Below are positions 7,499-14,780 of a stretch of DNA of 17,520 nucleotides, in pieces. Below the pieces are notes generated by a model. It had not been told where the DNA came from. It saw nothing but the letters and a program-made list of their open reading frames with translations, and made no database searches. This stretch comes from Burkholderiaceae bacterium (GTDB lineage Bacteria; Pseudomonadota; Gammaproteobacteria; Burkholderiales; Burkholderiaceae). The first letter of the stretch is position 1. Each line of letters starts with the position of its first letter. A program made the translations under genes and the position numbers. The DNA is taken from the NCBI GenBank assembly GCA_022701965.1, contig JAKONL010000469.1, forward strand, positions 1 through 17,520, in the 5' to 3' direction.

Positions 7499-8413
7499 TC
7501 AGCGCAGCGAGGCCGCGACCGCCCGGGTCCGCTCGCGCAGCCAGCGCGCGGCGCTCGACGCATGGCTGCGTTCGTGCCAGAGCTGGTAGTAGACGAGGCG
7601 CGGCATCGCGACCGGGCACGGCAGGATCGTGACCGGCAGCCGCTGCGCGAAGCGCTCGCAGTACTGGCGCCCGGTGGTGAGCACCAGCCTGGTCGCGGCC
7701 ACCATGTCGGGAATCAGGCCGAAATGCGCGCAGCGCGCGACGATGTTGCGCTCCAGCCCGAGCGTGTCGAGCATCTGGTCGATCACGCCCCGCGCGCCGG
7801 GATGCGTGGGCATCGGCGCGATGTGCTCGGCGGCCAGCCAGGCCGCGGCGTCCCAGCCGCGCCGCACGGCCGGATGGTCGGCGCCGACCAGCGACACCAC
7901 CTCGTCGTCGAAAAGCCGCGCCATGTGCAGGTCGCCGGGCGGCTCGCCCCAGTTGCCGATCACCAGGTCGAAGTCGCCTTGCGCGAGGTGGCCCTGGTAG
8001 TTCGAATCGGCCGACAGCGGATGGATCTCGACCCGGCACGACGGCACGCCGGCCTTGAGCGCGGCCACCAGCCGCGGCAGGAACAGCGGATCGAGATAGT
8101 CGCTCGCGGCGATGCGGAAGGTGTCGGTCGCGGTGCGCGGATCGAACTCGCGCGCATTGCTGAACATCGACTCGGCCGCGCGCAGGATGCCGGCGGCCGG
8201 CTCGATCATCCGCAGCGCCACGTCCGTCGGCACCATGCCCGCGCCGGAGCGCACCAGCAGCGCATCGCCCGAGAGCGTCCGCAGGCGCTTGAGCGCTGCC
8301 GAAACGGCCGGCTGGAACATGCCGAGCCGGATGGCGGCGCGCGAGACGCTGCGCTCCGTCAGCACCGTGTGCAGCACGCGTATGAGATGCAGGTCGATCT
8401 TGTCGAGGTTCAT
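7499..8413 (-). CDS. LysR-family transcriptional regulator
   Basis: DNA-binding regulator of 304 residues, the usual length. The N-terminal winged helix-turn-helix spans about residues 1-62 (LIRVLHTVLTERSVSRAAIRLGMFQPAVSAALKRLR). The C-terminal periplasmic-binding-like effector domain runs from about residue 90 (TFRIAASDYLDPLFLPRLVAAL) to the end and finishes with LVYYQLWHERSHASSAARWLRE, a pattern seen in the NodD/NahR-like branch. The ATG at 8413 (MNLDKIDLHLIRVLH) gives the standard LysR N-terminus; upstream in-frame residues look non-coding. It is embedded between xdhB and the importer, all on one strand, so it probably controls one or both of these; the ligand could be a purine or urate (inference). 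Its ribosome site GGGGGCGAG can be buried in a leader hairpin. Confidence 0.93.
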   Translation of the reverse strand: MNLDKIDLHLIRVLHTVLTERSVSRAAIRLGMFQPAVSAALKRLRTLSGDALLVRSGAGMVPTDVALRMIEPAAGILRAAESMFSNAREFDPRTATDTFRIAASDYLDPLFLPRLVAALKAGVPSCRVEIHPLSADSNYQGHLAQGDFDLVIGNWGEPPGDLHMARLFDDEVVSLVGADHPAVRRGWDAAAWLAAEHIAPMPTHPGARGVIDQMLDTLGLERNIVARCAHFGLIPDMVAATRLVLTTGRQYCERFAQRLPVTILPCPVAMPRLVYYQLWHERSHASSAARWLRERTRAVAASLR

Positions 8414-8418
8414 GCTCG

Positions 8419-8453
8419 CCCCCAGGCTGCGAGGCAGCCGATGACGCTGGGGG
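8419..8453 (-). promoter_or_regulatory. hairpin-forming leader covering the lysR ribosome binding site
   Basis: Two nested inverted repeats sit in the 89-bp gap between xdhB and lysR. The inner stem is GGCTGC (8425-8430) with GCAGCC (8434-8439) around a 3-base loop; the outer stem is CCCCCA (8419-8424) with TGGGGG (8448-8453), separated from the inner one by eight bases on one side only. In the minus-strand transcript the outer stem includes the G-run that would serve as the lysR ribosome site. No U-run follows, so it is a poor intrinsic terminator; a translation-limiting or mRNA-stabilising structure after xdhB is more plausible. Confidence 0.42.
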
Positions 8454-8502
8454 ATGGGGGTGTCGGAAGCACGGGACGGAAGTCTAAGGTGCCTCGAACG
8501 CG

Positions 8503-10971
8503 CTAGACGCCGGCGGAGGTCACGGCGGTGATCGCGTCCAGGATCGCCTCGCTCGTCGCCGGCGCGCGCAGCGGCGGATCGGTGCGATGGCCGCCGCAGG
8601 CGGAGATCGCGTCGCGCAGCGCGAAGAAGACCGAGAACGGCAGCAGGAGCGGCGGCTCGCCCACGGCCTTGCTGCGGTGGATCGAATCGACCTGCGCCGG
8701 GCTGTCGTAGAGCCGGACGTTGAAGACGGGCGGGCAATCGTTCGCGGTCGGGATCTTGTAGGTGCTCGGGGCGTGCGTGGTGAGCTTGCCGCTCTCCGGA
8801 TGCCAGACCAGTTCCTCGGTCGTGAGCCAGCCCATGCCCTGGATGAACGCGCCCTCGATCTGCCCGATGTCAATGGCCGGGTTCAGCGACCGGCCGGCGT
8901 CGTGCAGGATGTCGGCGCGCAGCAGCTTCCATTCGCCGGTCAGCGTGTCGACGACGACCTCGCTCACGGCCGCGCCGTAGGCGAAATAGAAGAACGGATG
9001 GCCCTTGAGCGTCTCGCGGTTCCAGCTCAGGCCGGGCGTGGCGTAGAAACCGTCGGACCAGAGCTGGACGCTGTCGAGATAGGCCTCGCCGACCACCGTG
9101 CCGAAGGTCAGCGTGCGGCCGGCCACCTCGACCTTGTCGTTGGCGAAGCGCACCTCGGCCGCCGTGCCGCCGTGCCGGGCCGCGGCGCAGGTAGCGAGCC
9201 GCTCGCGGATCTGCCGCGCGGCGTCCTGCGCGGCCTTGCCGTTGAGGTCGGCGCCGGTGGAGGCGGCGGTGGCCGAGGTGTTCGCGACCTTGGAGGTGTC
9301 GGTGGCGGTCACGCGCACGCTGTCGAAGCTCACGCCCAGCTCGTGCGCCACCACCTGCGCGACCTTGGTGTTGAGCCCCTGGCCCATCTCCGTGCCGCCG
9401 TGGTTCACCAGGATCGAGCCGTCGTTGTAGACGTGCACCAGCGCACCGGCCTGGTTGAAGTGCTTGACGTTGAACGAGATGCCGAACTTCAGCGGCGCGA
9501 GCGCGATGCCGCGCTTGAGCACCGGGCTCGCGGCGTTGAAGGCGGCGATGGCGCCGCGCCGCGCGCGGTAGTCGCTCGTCGCCTCCAGTTCGGCGACCAG
9601 TTCGTGGACGATGTTGTCGCTCACGGTCTGCGCGTACGGCGTCACGTTGCGCTCGGTCTTGCCGTAGAAGTTGATGCGGCGCACGTCCAGCGGATCGCGA
9701 CCGAGCCGGCGCGCCACGCTGTCGAGGATGTTCTCGATCGCGATCGCGCCCTGCGGGCCGCCGAAGCCGCGGAACGCGGTATTGCTCTGCGTGTTCGTCT
9801 TGCCCGAGTAGCCGTGCAGCGCGACCTCCGGCAGCCAGTAGGCGTTGTCGAAGTGGCACAGCGCGCGCGTCATCACCGGCCCCGACAGGTCGGCCGAATG
9901 GCCGGCGCGCGAGACCATCGTGATCTCGGCGCCGAGGATGCGGCCTTCGTCGTCGTGGCCCACCGCGTACTCGTACCAGAAGCAGTGGCGCCGGCCGGTG
10001 ATCATGAAGTCGTCGTCGCGGTCGAGCCGCAGCTTGACCGGACGCCGCAGCCGGGCCGCCGCCACCGCCGCCACGCAGGCGAACAGGCCCGACTGCGACT
10101 CCTTGCCGCCGAAGCCGCCGCCCATGCGCCGGCATTCGACGTGCACGTCGTTGGCCTGCAGGTGCAGCGCATGCGCGACCAGGTGCTGCATCTCGCTCGG
10201 ATGCTGGGTCGAGCAGTAGACGTGCATGCCGCCGCCCTCCTTCGGGATCGCGTAGCTGATCTGCCCTTCGAGATAGAACTGCTCCTGCCCGCCGACATCG
10301 AGCGTGCCCACCAAGCGATGCGGCGCCGCGGCGATGGCGGCGCGCACCGCGGCCTGCTCGGCCTCGCGGTCGTAGGTGGCGCCCGCCGCGCTGGCGCTGC
10401 GCACCAGGTGCATCGGCGGCACCACGTACCGGCCGCGCGCGTGCGCGTCCTGCGGCGTCAGCACCGGCGGCGCGGCGTCGACCGCGACGACCGCCTTCGC
10501 GCGTGCCGCGGCCCGGCGCGCGGCGTCGCGGGTCCCGGCGATCACGGCGAACAGCGGCTGGCCCAGATAGCGGATCTCGCCCGCGCACAGGATCGGGTCG
10601 TCGTGGACGATCGAGCCGCAATCGTTGCTGCCCGGAATGTCCTCGGCCGACAGCACCGCGACCACGCCCGGCATCGCGCGGATCCTGTCCAGATCCATCG
10701 CCGTCAGCCGCCCGGCCGCCACCGGCGACAGGCCGAGCGCGCAGTGCAGCGTGCCCTGCAGTTCGGGCAGGTCGTCGATGTAGTTCGCCTCGCCTGCGAC
10801 GTGCAGAGCGGCGGACTCGTGCGGGCGGCTGATGCCCACGCGTGCACCCTTGTCCTGCGCCCGTGCTTCGGCATCGGCGTCGATGCGGGCGGCGGTGTTG
10901 GCCCGGTAGTCGGGGAAGGCACCGGCGGCCTCGAACAGGCGGGCGTCGGCTTCGGTCAGGGGCTTGTTCAT
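8503..10971 (-). CDS. xdhB: xanthine dehydrogenase, molybdenum-binding large subunit
   Basis: Catalytic molybdopterin subunit of xanthine dehydrogenase, which hydroxylates hypoxanthine to xanthine and xanthine to urate in complex with XdhA. 822 residues from the ATG at 10971. Key sites are all present: GGQEQFYLE at 227-235; GGGFGGKE at 284-291, whose Glu291 matches the purine-binding Glu802 of the bovine enzyme; AFRGFGGPQG at 399-408, whose Arg401 matches bovine Arg880; and VGEPP with Glu772, the catalytic base (bovine Glu1261). These residues distinguish a purine oxidase from aldehyde or CO dehydrogenases. The domain proper begins near residue 46 (VGISRPHESAALHVAGEANYIDDLPE); the first ~45 residues are a charged, Ala-rich extension. 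ATG follows the xdhA TGA by one base. It ends in TAG; lysR, not the expected xdhC, comes next. Confidence 0.97.
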   Translation of the reverse strand: MNKPLTEADARLFEAAGAFPDYRANTAARIDADAEARAQDKGARVGISRPHESAALHVAGEANYIDDLPELQGTLHCALGLSPVAAGRLTAMDLDRIRAMPGVVAVLSAEDIPGSNDCGSIVHDDPILCAGEIRYLGQPLFAVIAGTRDAARRAAARAKAVVAVDAAPPVLTPQDAHARGRYVVPPMHLVRSASAAGATYDREAEQAAVRAAIAAAPHRLVGTLDVGGQEQFYLEGQISYAIPKEGGGMHVYCSTQHPSEMQHLVAHALHLQANDVHVECRRMGGGFGGKESQSGLFACVAAVAAARLRRPVKLRLDRDDDFMITGRRHCFWYEYAVGHDDEGRILGAEITMVSRAGHSADLSGPVMTRALCHFDNAYWLPEVALHGYSGKTNTQSNTAFRGFGGPQGAIAIENILDSVARRLGRDPLDVRRINFYGKTERNVTPYAQTVSDNIVHELVAELEATSDYRARRGAIAAFNAASPVLKRGIALAPLKFGISFNVKHFNQAGALVHVYNDGSILVNHGGTEMGQGLNTKVAQVVAHELGVSFDSVRVTATDTSKVANTSATAASTGADLNGKAAQDAARQIRERLATCAAARHGGTAAEVRFANDKVEVAGRTLTFGTVVGEAYLDSVQLWSDGFYATPGLSWNRETLKGHPFFYFAYGAAVSEVVVDTLTGEWKLLRADILHDAGRSLNPAIDIGQIEGAFIQGMGWLTTEELVWHPESGKLTTHAPSTYKIPTANDCPPVFNVRLYDSPAQVDSIHRSKAVGEPPLLLPFSVFFALRDAISACGGHRTDPPLRAPATSEAILDAITAVTSAGV

Positions 10972-10972
10972 C

Positions 10973-12559
10973 TCATGCACCTCGCTGCGGTTCGGGCAAT
11001 GCCGCGTGCGGCATGGCGGTCCAGACGCTGGTGGCCTCGGGCGGCAGCGGATCGTCGGCACGCGTCTCCAGCCACAGGCGCTGGATCAGGTTCTGCGCGA
11101 CCTGCAGGCGGTAGGCGGCCGAGGCCCGCATGTCCGAGAGCGGCTTGAAATCCTCGGCCAGCGCGCGCCGGGCCGCATCGACGCTCGCCTGCGTCCACGG
11201 CCGGCCGGCCAGCGCCGCCTCGGCCCGCGCCGCGCGCTGCACCGTCGCCGCCATGCCGCCGAAGGCGAGACGGACCTCGCCGACGGTCCCGCCGTCGAGC
11301 GCGATGGAGAAGCCGCCGCACAGCGCCGAGATGTCGGAGTCGAAGCGCTTGCTGATCTTGTAGGCGCGCACCGTGCGTCCGAAAGCTGCGAGCGGCACCG
11401 CGAGCGCCTGCACGAACTCGCCCGCCTCCATCCGGCTGGTCATGTAGCCGGTATAGAACTCGGCCAGCGGCATGCGGCGCACGCGCGTGCCCTTGCGCAG
11501 TTCGATCTGCGCGTCGAGCGCCATCAGCACCGGCGGGCCGTCGCCGATCGGCGAGCCGTTGGCAACGTTGCCCCCGAGCGTGCCCGCGTTGCGGATCGGC
11601 GGCGACGCGAAACGCAGCCAGACGTCGGTGAGCGACGGCGCGCGCCGCACCAGCGCGCGCCAGGCCGCCTCCAGCGAGGCGCCGGCGCCGATGTAGAGCT
11701 CCGCGGCGTCGCCGGTGCCGCGCTCCTCGACGACCTTCAGCTCTTCCACGCCGCCGACGAACAGGATGTCGCCGACGTCGCGGAACTGCTTGTTGATCCA
11801 GATGCCGACATCGGTCGCGCCGGCCACGATGCGGGCATCGGGCATCGCTTCGCGCAGCGCGGCGAACCGGTCGAGCTTCGAGGGTGCATGGAAGGTGTCG
11901 GCGCGGCCGTCGCGCGTCGCGGCGTAGCGGGTGCCGCCATCGACGCGCTCGCCTTTCAGCCGCGTCAGGGCGGCGACGACCGGTCGCGCGTCGAGCTCGA
12001 CCGCCGGCAGGTCGAACATGCGCTGGCCGGCGTCGAGGATCGGCCGGTAGCCGGTGCAGCGGCACAGGTTGCCCGAGAGATCGTCGGCCAGCTGCTGGCG
12101 CGTCGGCCGCGTGCCGCAGCGCTGGTGCTGCTGGTAGGTCGACCAGAGCGACATCACGAAGCCGGGCGTGCAGAAGCCGCATTGCGAGCCGTGGCAGTCG
12201 ACCAGCGCCTGTTGCACCGGATGAAGTTCCCGCGCGGGCCGGCTCTTCAGGTCCTCCACGGTGAACAGCGCCTTGCCGTGCAGCGTCGGCAGGAAGCGGA
12301 TGCAGGCGTTGACGGTCTGCAGCGACAGGCCGTCGACGGCGTCCGGCGCACCGTCGGCGGCGAGCTCGCCGACGACCACGGTGCAGGCGCCGCAATCGCC
12401 CTCGTTGCAGCCTTCCTTGGTGCCGGTGCAGTGCGCGTCCTCGCGCAGCCAGTCGAGCACCGAGCGCGTCGGATGCGCGCCGTCGACCTCGACGATGCGG
12501 CCCTGGTGGAAGAAGCGGATCGGCGACGTCGGCAGTGGCGTTGGCGTGGGAAGGCTCAT
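10973..12559 (-). CDS. xdhA: xanthine dehydrogenase, iron-sulfur and FAD small subunit
   Basis: Electron-transfer subunit of xanthine dehydrogenase, 528 residues. Plant-ferredoxin-type [2Fe-2S] cluster ligands: Cys51, Cys56, Cys59 and Cys86 (CNEGDCGAC, then VNAC). Second, helical [2Fe-2S] domain: Cys127, Cys130, Cys166 and Cys168 (CGFC and LCRCTGYRPI). The FAD-binding domain starts near residue 230, with IVAGATDVG at 244-252 and NAGTLGGNVANGSPIGD at 324-340, and is followed by the CO-dehydrogenase flavoprotein C-terminal domain. Electrons pass from the XdhB molybdenum site through both clusters to FAD and NAD+. The ATG at 12559 (MSLPTPTPLP) is preceded by a 156-bp region shared with the divergent AraC gene; the start could be a few residues downstream. 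First gene of the minus-strand purine block; one base separates it from xdhB. Confidence 0.97.
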   Translation of the reverse strand: MSLPTPTPLPTSPIRFFHQGRIVEVDGAHPTRSVLDWLREDAHCTGTKEGCNEGDCGACTVVVGELAADGAPDAVDGLSLQTVNACIRFLPTLHGKALFTVEDLKSRPARELHPVQQALVDCHGSQCGFCTPGFVMSLWSTYQQHQRCGTRPTRQQLADDLSGNLCRCTGYRPILDAGQRMFDLPAVELDARPVVAALTRLKGERVDGGTRYAATRDGRADTFHAPSKLDRFAALREAMPDARIVAGATDVGIWINKQFRDVGDILFVGGVEELKVVEERGTGDAAELYIGAGASLEAAWRALVRRAPSLTDVWLRFASPPIRNAGTLGGNVANGSPIGDGPPVLMALDAQIELRKGTRVRRMPLAEFYTGYMTSRMEAGEFVQALAVPLAAFGRTVRAYKISKRFDSDISALCGGFSIALDGGTVGEVRLAFGGMAATVQRAARAEAALAGRPWTQASVDAARRALAEDFKPLSDMRASAAYRLQVAQNLIQRLWLETRADDPLPPEATSVWTAMPHAALPEPQRGA

Positions 12560-12644
12560 GTTCGCTGGGGCTCTCGGGTGCGGGGCTGGGCGGCGTGCGC
12601 CGACGCAGGAACTTAAGCGCTCGAAGCGCCTTGGTTCATAACGC

Positions 12645-12670
12645 CGTGCCCATAGTGCCTATACGGCACG
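12645..12670. promoter_or_regulatory. candidate operator: long interrupted palindrome
   Basis: Left arm CGTGCCCATAG (12645-12655), centre TGC, right arm CTATACGGCACG (12659-12670). The right arm read in reverse complement is CGTGCCGTATAG, so both the outer six bases (CGTGCC/GGCACG) and the inner four (ATAG/CTAT) pair, with a one-base difference between them. At 26 bp it has the size of a dimeric regulator site. It lies around the start expected from the sigma-54-like xdhA promoter, a position suited to repression, but which protein would bind is unknown. Confidence 0.45.
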
Positions 12671-12675
12671 CCGAG

Positions 12676-12691
12676 AGCAAGTGTCGGGCCA
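12676..12691 (-). promoter_or_regulatory. sigma-54-like -24/-12 promoter for xdhAB
   Basis: Minus-strand sequence TGGCCCG-N4-TTGCT matches the sigma-54 consensus TGGCACG-N4-TTGC(A/T) at every defined position except one (A to C), with the invariant GG and GC correctly spaced. The predicted start is near 12664, giving a leader of roughly 105 bases before the xdhA ATG. Sigma-54 promoters often serve nitrogen-scavenging genes, which would suit purine oxidation. No upstream activator site was identified, and no enhancer-binding protein is encoded here. Confidence 0.45.
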
Positions 12692-12715
12692 GGCGCTCGA
12701 GGGCGGCTTCCTAGA

Positions 12716-13654
12716 ATGGGCCGCTCCTGCATGCTCCCGCGCGCCACGCCCTTGCCCATTCCGACCGTCCCCGACTTCCCGACGTTCGACCGCTCCGACT
12801 TCAGCGGCGAGGAAGGCGCGTTCTATTTCGATCTGGTGCGCCTCGAGAGCCGTCCCGACATCCCGCGCGGCTTTCCGCACCGCCACAACTACTACCACCT
12901 GCTGTGGATGAGCGAGGCCGCCGGCACCCACATGCTGGATTTCGAGAGTTTCGATGTCCGGGCCAACGCGGTGTTCTTCGTCACGCCCGGACAGCTGCAC
13001 GCATGGGCATCGAGCGTGAAGCCGAAGGGCTACCTCATCAATTTCAGCACCGAGTTCTTCGTGCAGATGTTTCCGCGCGCCGAGGAGATCGCTCAGTTTC
13101 CGTTCTTCCATATCGCGACCGATGCGCCGGTGCTCTACCTGGACCAGGCGCAACACGACGAGCTGCTGCCGCTGCTGCAGGAAATGGAGAAGGAGGTGCG
13201 GGGACGTGGCGAAGCGAGGCTCGACATCGTGCGGTCCTACCTGCTGGTACTGCTGACGCGGCTGCGCCGGCTGTGCCCGGATCGCCCTGCGGACGGTGTA
13301 CCCGCGCAAAGTTATTCGCTCACCAAACGCTTCAAGCTGCTGATCGAACGGCACTATCTCGACTCCGGCCCGCTGAGCGACTACGCCGCGCGACTGCACG
13401 CGACCGAGCGGCAACTCAACGAAGCCGTCAAACGCACGCTGGGCAAGACCGCAGGGCAGCTCGTGCAGGAACGCCGGGTGCTGGAGGCCAAGCGGCTGTT
13501 GAGCAACACCGATCTCGGCGTCGCGGAGATCGCGTTCCAGCTGAAGTTCGAGGACCACGCCTACTTCTCGCGCTTCTTCAAGAAGCACACCGCGCAGACG
13601 CCGGGCGAATTCAAGAAACGGTTTCTCGCGACCGGCAATCATCGGTATCCCTGA
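12716..13654 (+). CDS. AraC-family transcriptional regulator with N-terminal cupin sensor
   Basis: Cytoplasmic regulator, 312 residues. The N-terminal half has cupin-type metal or ligand motifs: GFPHRHNYYHLLW at 52-64 and PGQLHAW at 91-97. The C-terminal half (about 200-303) is the double helix-turn-helix: helix-turn-helix 1 around LSDYAARLHATERQLNEAVKRTLGKT, helix-turn-helix 2 around VAEIAFQLKFEDHAYFSRFFKKHTAQTPGEFKKRF, a close match to the AraC signature. Start is taken at ATG 12716, with GAGGG upstream; ATG 12731 is the alternative and would remove five residues. It is divergent from xdhA and lies 90 bp upstream of the Bug receptor gene on the same strand. Its target could be either side. 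A shared octamer ahead of itself and of the Bug gene makes the latter attractive, but this is inference. Confidence 0.93.
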   Translation: MGRSCMLPRATPLPIPTVPDFPTFDRSDFSGEEGAFYFDLVRLESRPDIPRGFPHRHNYYHLLWMSEAAGTHMLDFESFDVRANAVFFVTPGQLHAWASSVKPKGYLINFSTEFFVQMFPRAEEIAQFPFFHIATDAPVLYLDQAQHDELLPLLQEMEKEVRGRGEARLDIVRSYLLVLLTRLRRLCPDRPADGVPAQSYSLTKRFKLLIERHYLDSGPLSDYAARLHATERQLNEAVKRTLGKTAGQLVQERRVLEAKRLLSNTDLGVAEIAFQLKFEDHAYFSRFFKKHTAQTPGEFKKRFLATGNHRYP

Positions 13655-13744
13655 GTCCGGGACGCGGAAAAGTGCAAGTGGAGCGCCCTTAAGTCCTACC
13701 ACCCGGAAGGCATCGGTTCATAGAGTCCGTCAGGAGACAAAAAA
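13655..13744 (+). promoter_or_regulatory. leader of the Bug receptor gene, with strong ribosome binding site and repeated octamer
   Basis: The 90-bp gap holds CTTAAG (13688-13693), GGTTCATA (13715-13722) and AGGAG (13732-13736), eight bases before the ATG at 13745. CTTAAG and GGTTCATA also occur in that order in the xdhA-araC region (12612-12617 and 12633-12640), 21 bp apart there and 27 bp apart here. The ribosome site is the best in the window and fixes the start. No clear -35/-10 pair or terminator for the AraC gene was found. Confidence 0.5.
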
Positions 13745-14737
13745 ATGAACCTTCGACAGCGCGTACGAACCGTGGCGGCCCTTGCTGCCGTGGTCGCCTC
13801 GAATTTCTGCCTGCCGGCGCAGGCGCAGGCCCAGCCCGGGGATTTCCCGAGCCGCCCGATCAGGATCGTGGTGCCCTTCGCCGCCGGCGGCGCCACCGAC
13901 GTGATCGCCCGCGTGGTCGGGCAGAAGGTCTCGGAACAGCTGGGCCAGCCGGTGGTGATCGACAACAAGGCCGGCGCCAACGGCAACATCGGCGCGCTGC
14001 TCGTGGCCCGCGCGGCGCCGGACGGCTACACCGTGCTGATGGCGACGTCGAGCCACGCCATCAACGCGACGCTCTACCGCAAGCTCGACTACAGCCTGAC
14101 CGGCGACTTCGCGGCACTGTCGAATCTGGCTTCGGTGCCGCTGGTGCTGGTGGTGAACGAATCGGTTCCGGCGCGCACCGCGTCGGAATTCGCGGCCTAT
14201 GCCAGGGCCCAGGGCGACAAGGTGAACTTCGCCTCCGGCGGTACCGGTACCGCGGCGCACCTGGCCGGCGAGCAGTTCAACACGCTGACCGGCACGCGCA
14301 TGCTGCACGTGCCGTACAAGGGCGGATCGCTGGCGCAGACCGACCTGATCGGCGGCCAGGTGCAGGCGATGTTCGCCAACCTGCCCGAAGTGCTGACCCA
14401 GATCCAGGCCGGCAAGCTCAGGCCGCTGGCGGTGACGGGCGACGCGCGCCGCGCCAACCTGCCCGACGTGCCGACCTTCGCCGAAGCCGGCTTCCCGAAG
14501 ATGGACGCGCGCTCGTGGTTCGGCCTGTTCGTGCCGGTTGCCACGCCGGCGCCGATCGTCGACCGACTCTCCACCGCCGTCGCCCGCGCCGTCGCCGACC
14601 CGGGCGTGCAGACGCGGCTCAAGGAGATGGGCGCCGATCCCATCGGCGACGTCCACGCCGCCTTCCAGCCTTTCGTCGCCCAGGAGGTGAAGCGCTGGGG
14701 CGTGCTGGTCCAGAAGTCCGGCGCCAGCGTCGACTGA
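13745..14737 (+). CDS. Bug-family periplasmic solute receptor (tripartite tricarboxylate transporter type)
   Basis: Extracytoplasmic solute-binding protein, 330 residues, the family's normal length. The N-terminus MNLRQRVRTVAALAAVVASN begins a signal peptide, probably cut after an AQA around residues 27-30; the Cys at 22 is not in a proper lipobox. The mature protein starts with the Bug hallmark FPSRPIRIVVPFAAGGATDVIAR (ligand-contact loop with Gly-Gly and Asp), then VIDNKAGANGNIGALLVARAAPDGYT, LHVPYKGG, and near the end LAVTGDARRANLPDVPTFAEAGFP. Bug receptors usually bind carboxylates or similar small polar compounds. No TctA/TctB membrane genes are in the window, as is usual for these expanded receptors in Burkholderiales. 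NIPSNAP follows 43 bp downstream, probably in the same transcript. Ligand unknown; a sugar acid is possible given the convergent kinase. Confidence 0.95.
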   Translation: MNLRQRVRTVAALAAVVASNFCLPAQAQAQPGDFPSRPIRIVVPFAAGGATDVIARVVGQKVSEQLGQPVVIDNKAGANGNIGALLVARAAPDGYTVLMATSSHAINATLYRKLDYSLTGDFAALSNLASVPLVLVVNESVPARTASEFAAYARAQGDKVNFASGGTGTAAHLAGEQFNTLTGTRMLHVPYKGGSLAQTDLIGGQVQAMFANLPEVLTQIQAGKLRPLAVTGDARRANLPDVPTFAEAGFPKMDARSWFGLFVPVATPAPIVDRLSTAVARAVADPGVQTRLKEMGADPIGDVHAAFQPFVAQEVKRWGVLVQKSGASVD

Positions 14738-14780
14738 CCCCTGACCCTTCGCCTCTCTCCTCGTTCTATCGAAAGCCCCG

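Larger units (their letters stand above)
12560..12715. promoter_or_regulatory. divergent control region between xdhA and the AraC-family gene
   Basis: The longest non-coding stretch in the window. It holds the xdhA promoter (leftward) and the araC promoter (rightward). Elements seen: a sigma-54-like site at 12676-12691, a long dyad at 12645-12670, a weaker dyad AAGCGC-N5-GCGCCTT at 12615-12632, and the octamer GGTTCATA (12633-12640) that recurs ahead of the Bug gene. The 12560-12610 part is GC-rich leader of xdhA without clear structure. I could not find a good sigma-70 promoter for the AraC gene. Confidence 0.6.

Noticed and set aside
10972..11061. Thirty-residue N-terminal extension of XdhB
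   Set aside because: It overlaps the end of xdhA, has Pro/Arg/Cys-rich sequence, and the ATG at 10971 directly after the xdhA stop is the natural coupled start.
8587..11148. Very long open frame on the plus strand opposite xdhB
   Set aside because: It is antisense to a secure gene, its product is rich in Arg, Ala, Gly and His with no recognisable motif, and it is explained by GC-rich third positions of xdhB.
10964..12616. Long plus-strand open frame opposite xdhA
   Set aside because: Same reason: low-complexity Arg/His-rich product mirroring xdhA codon bias.
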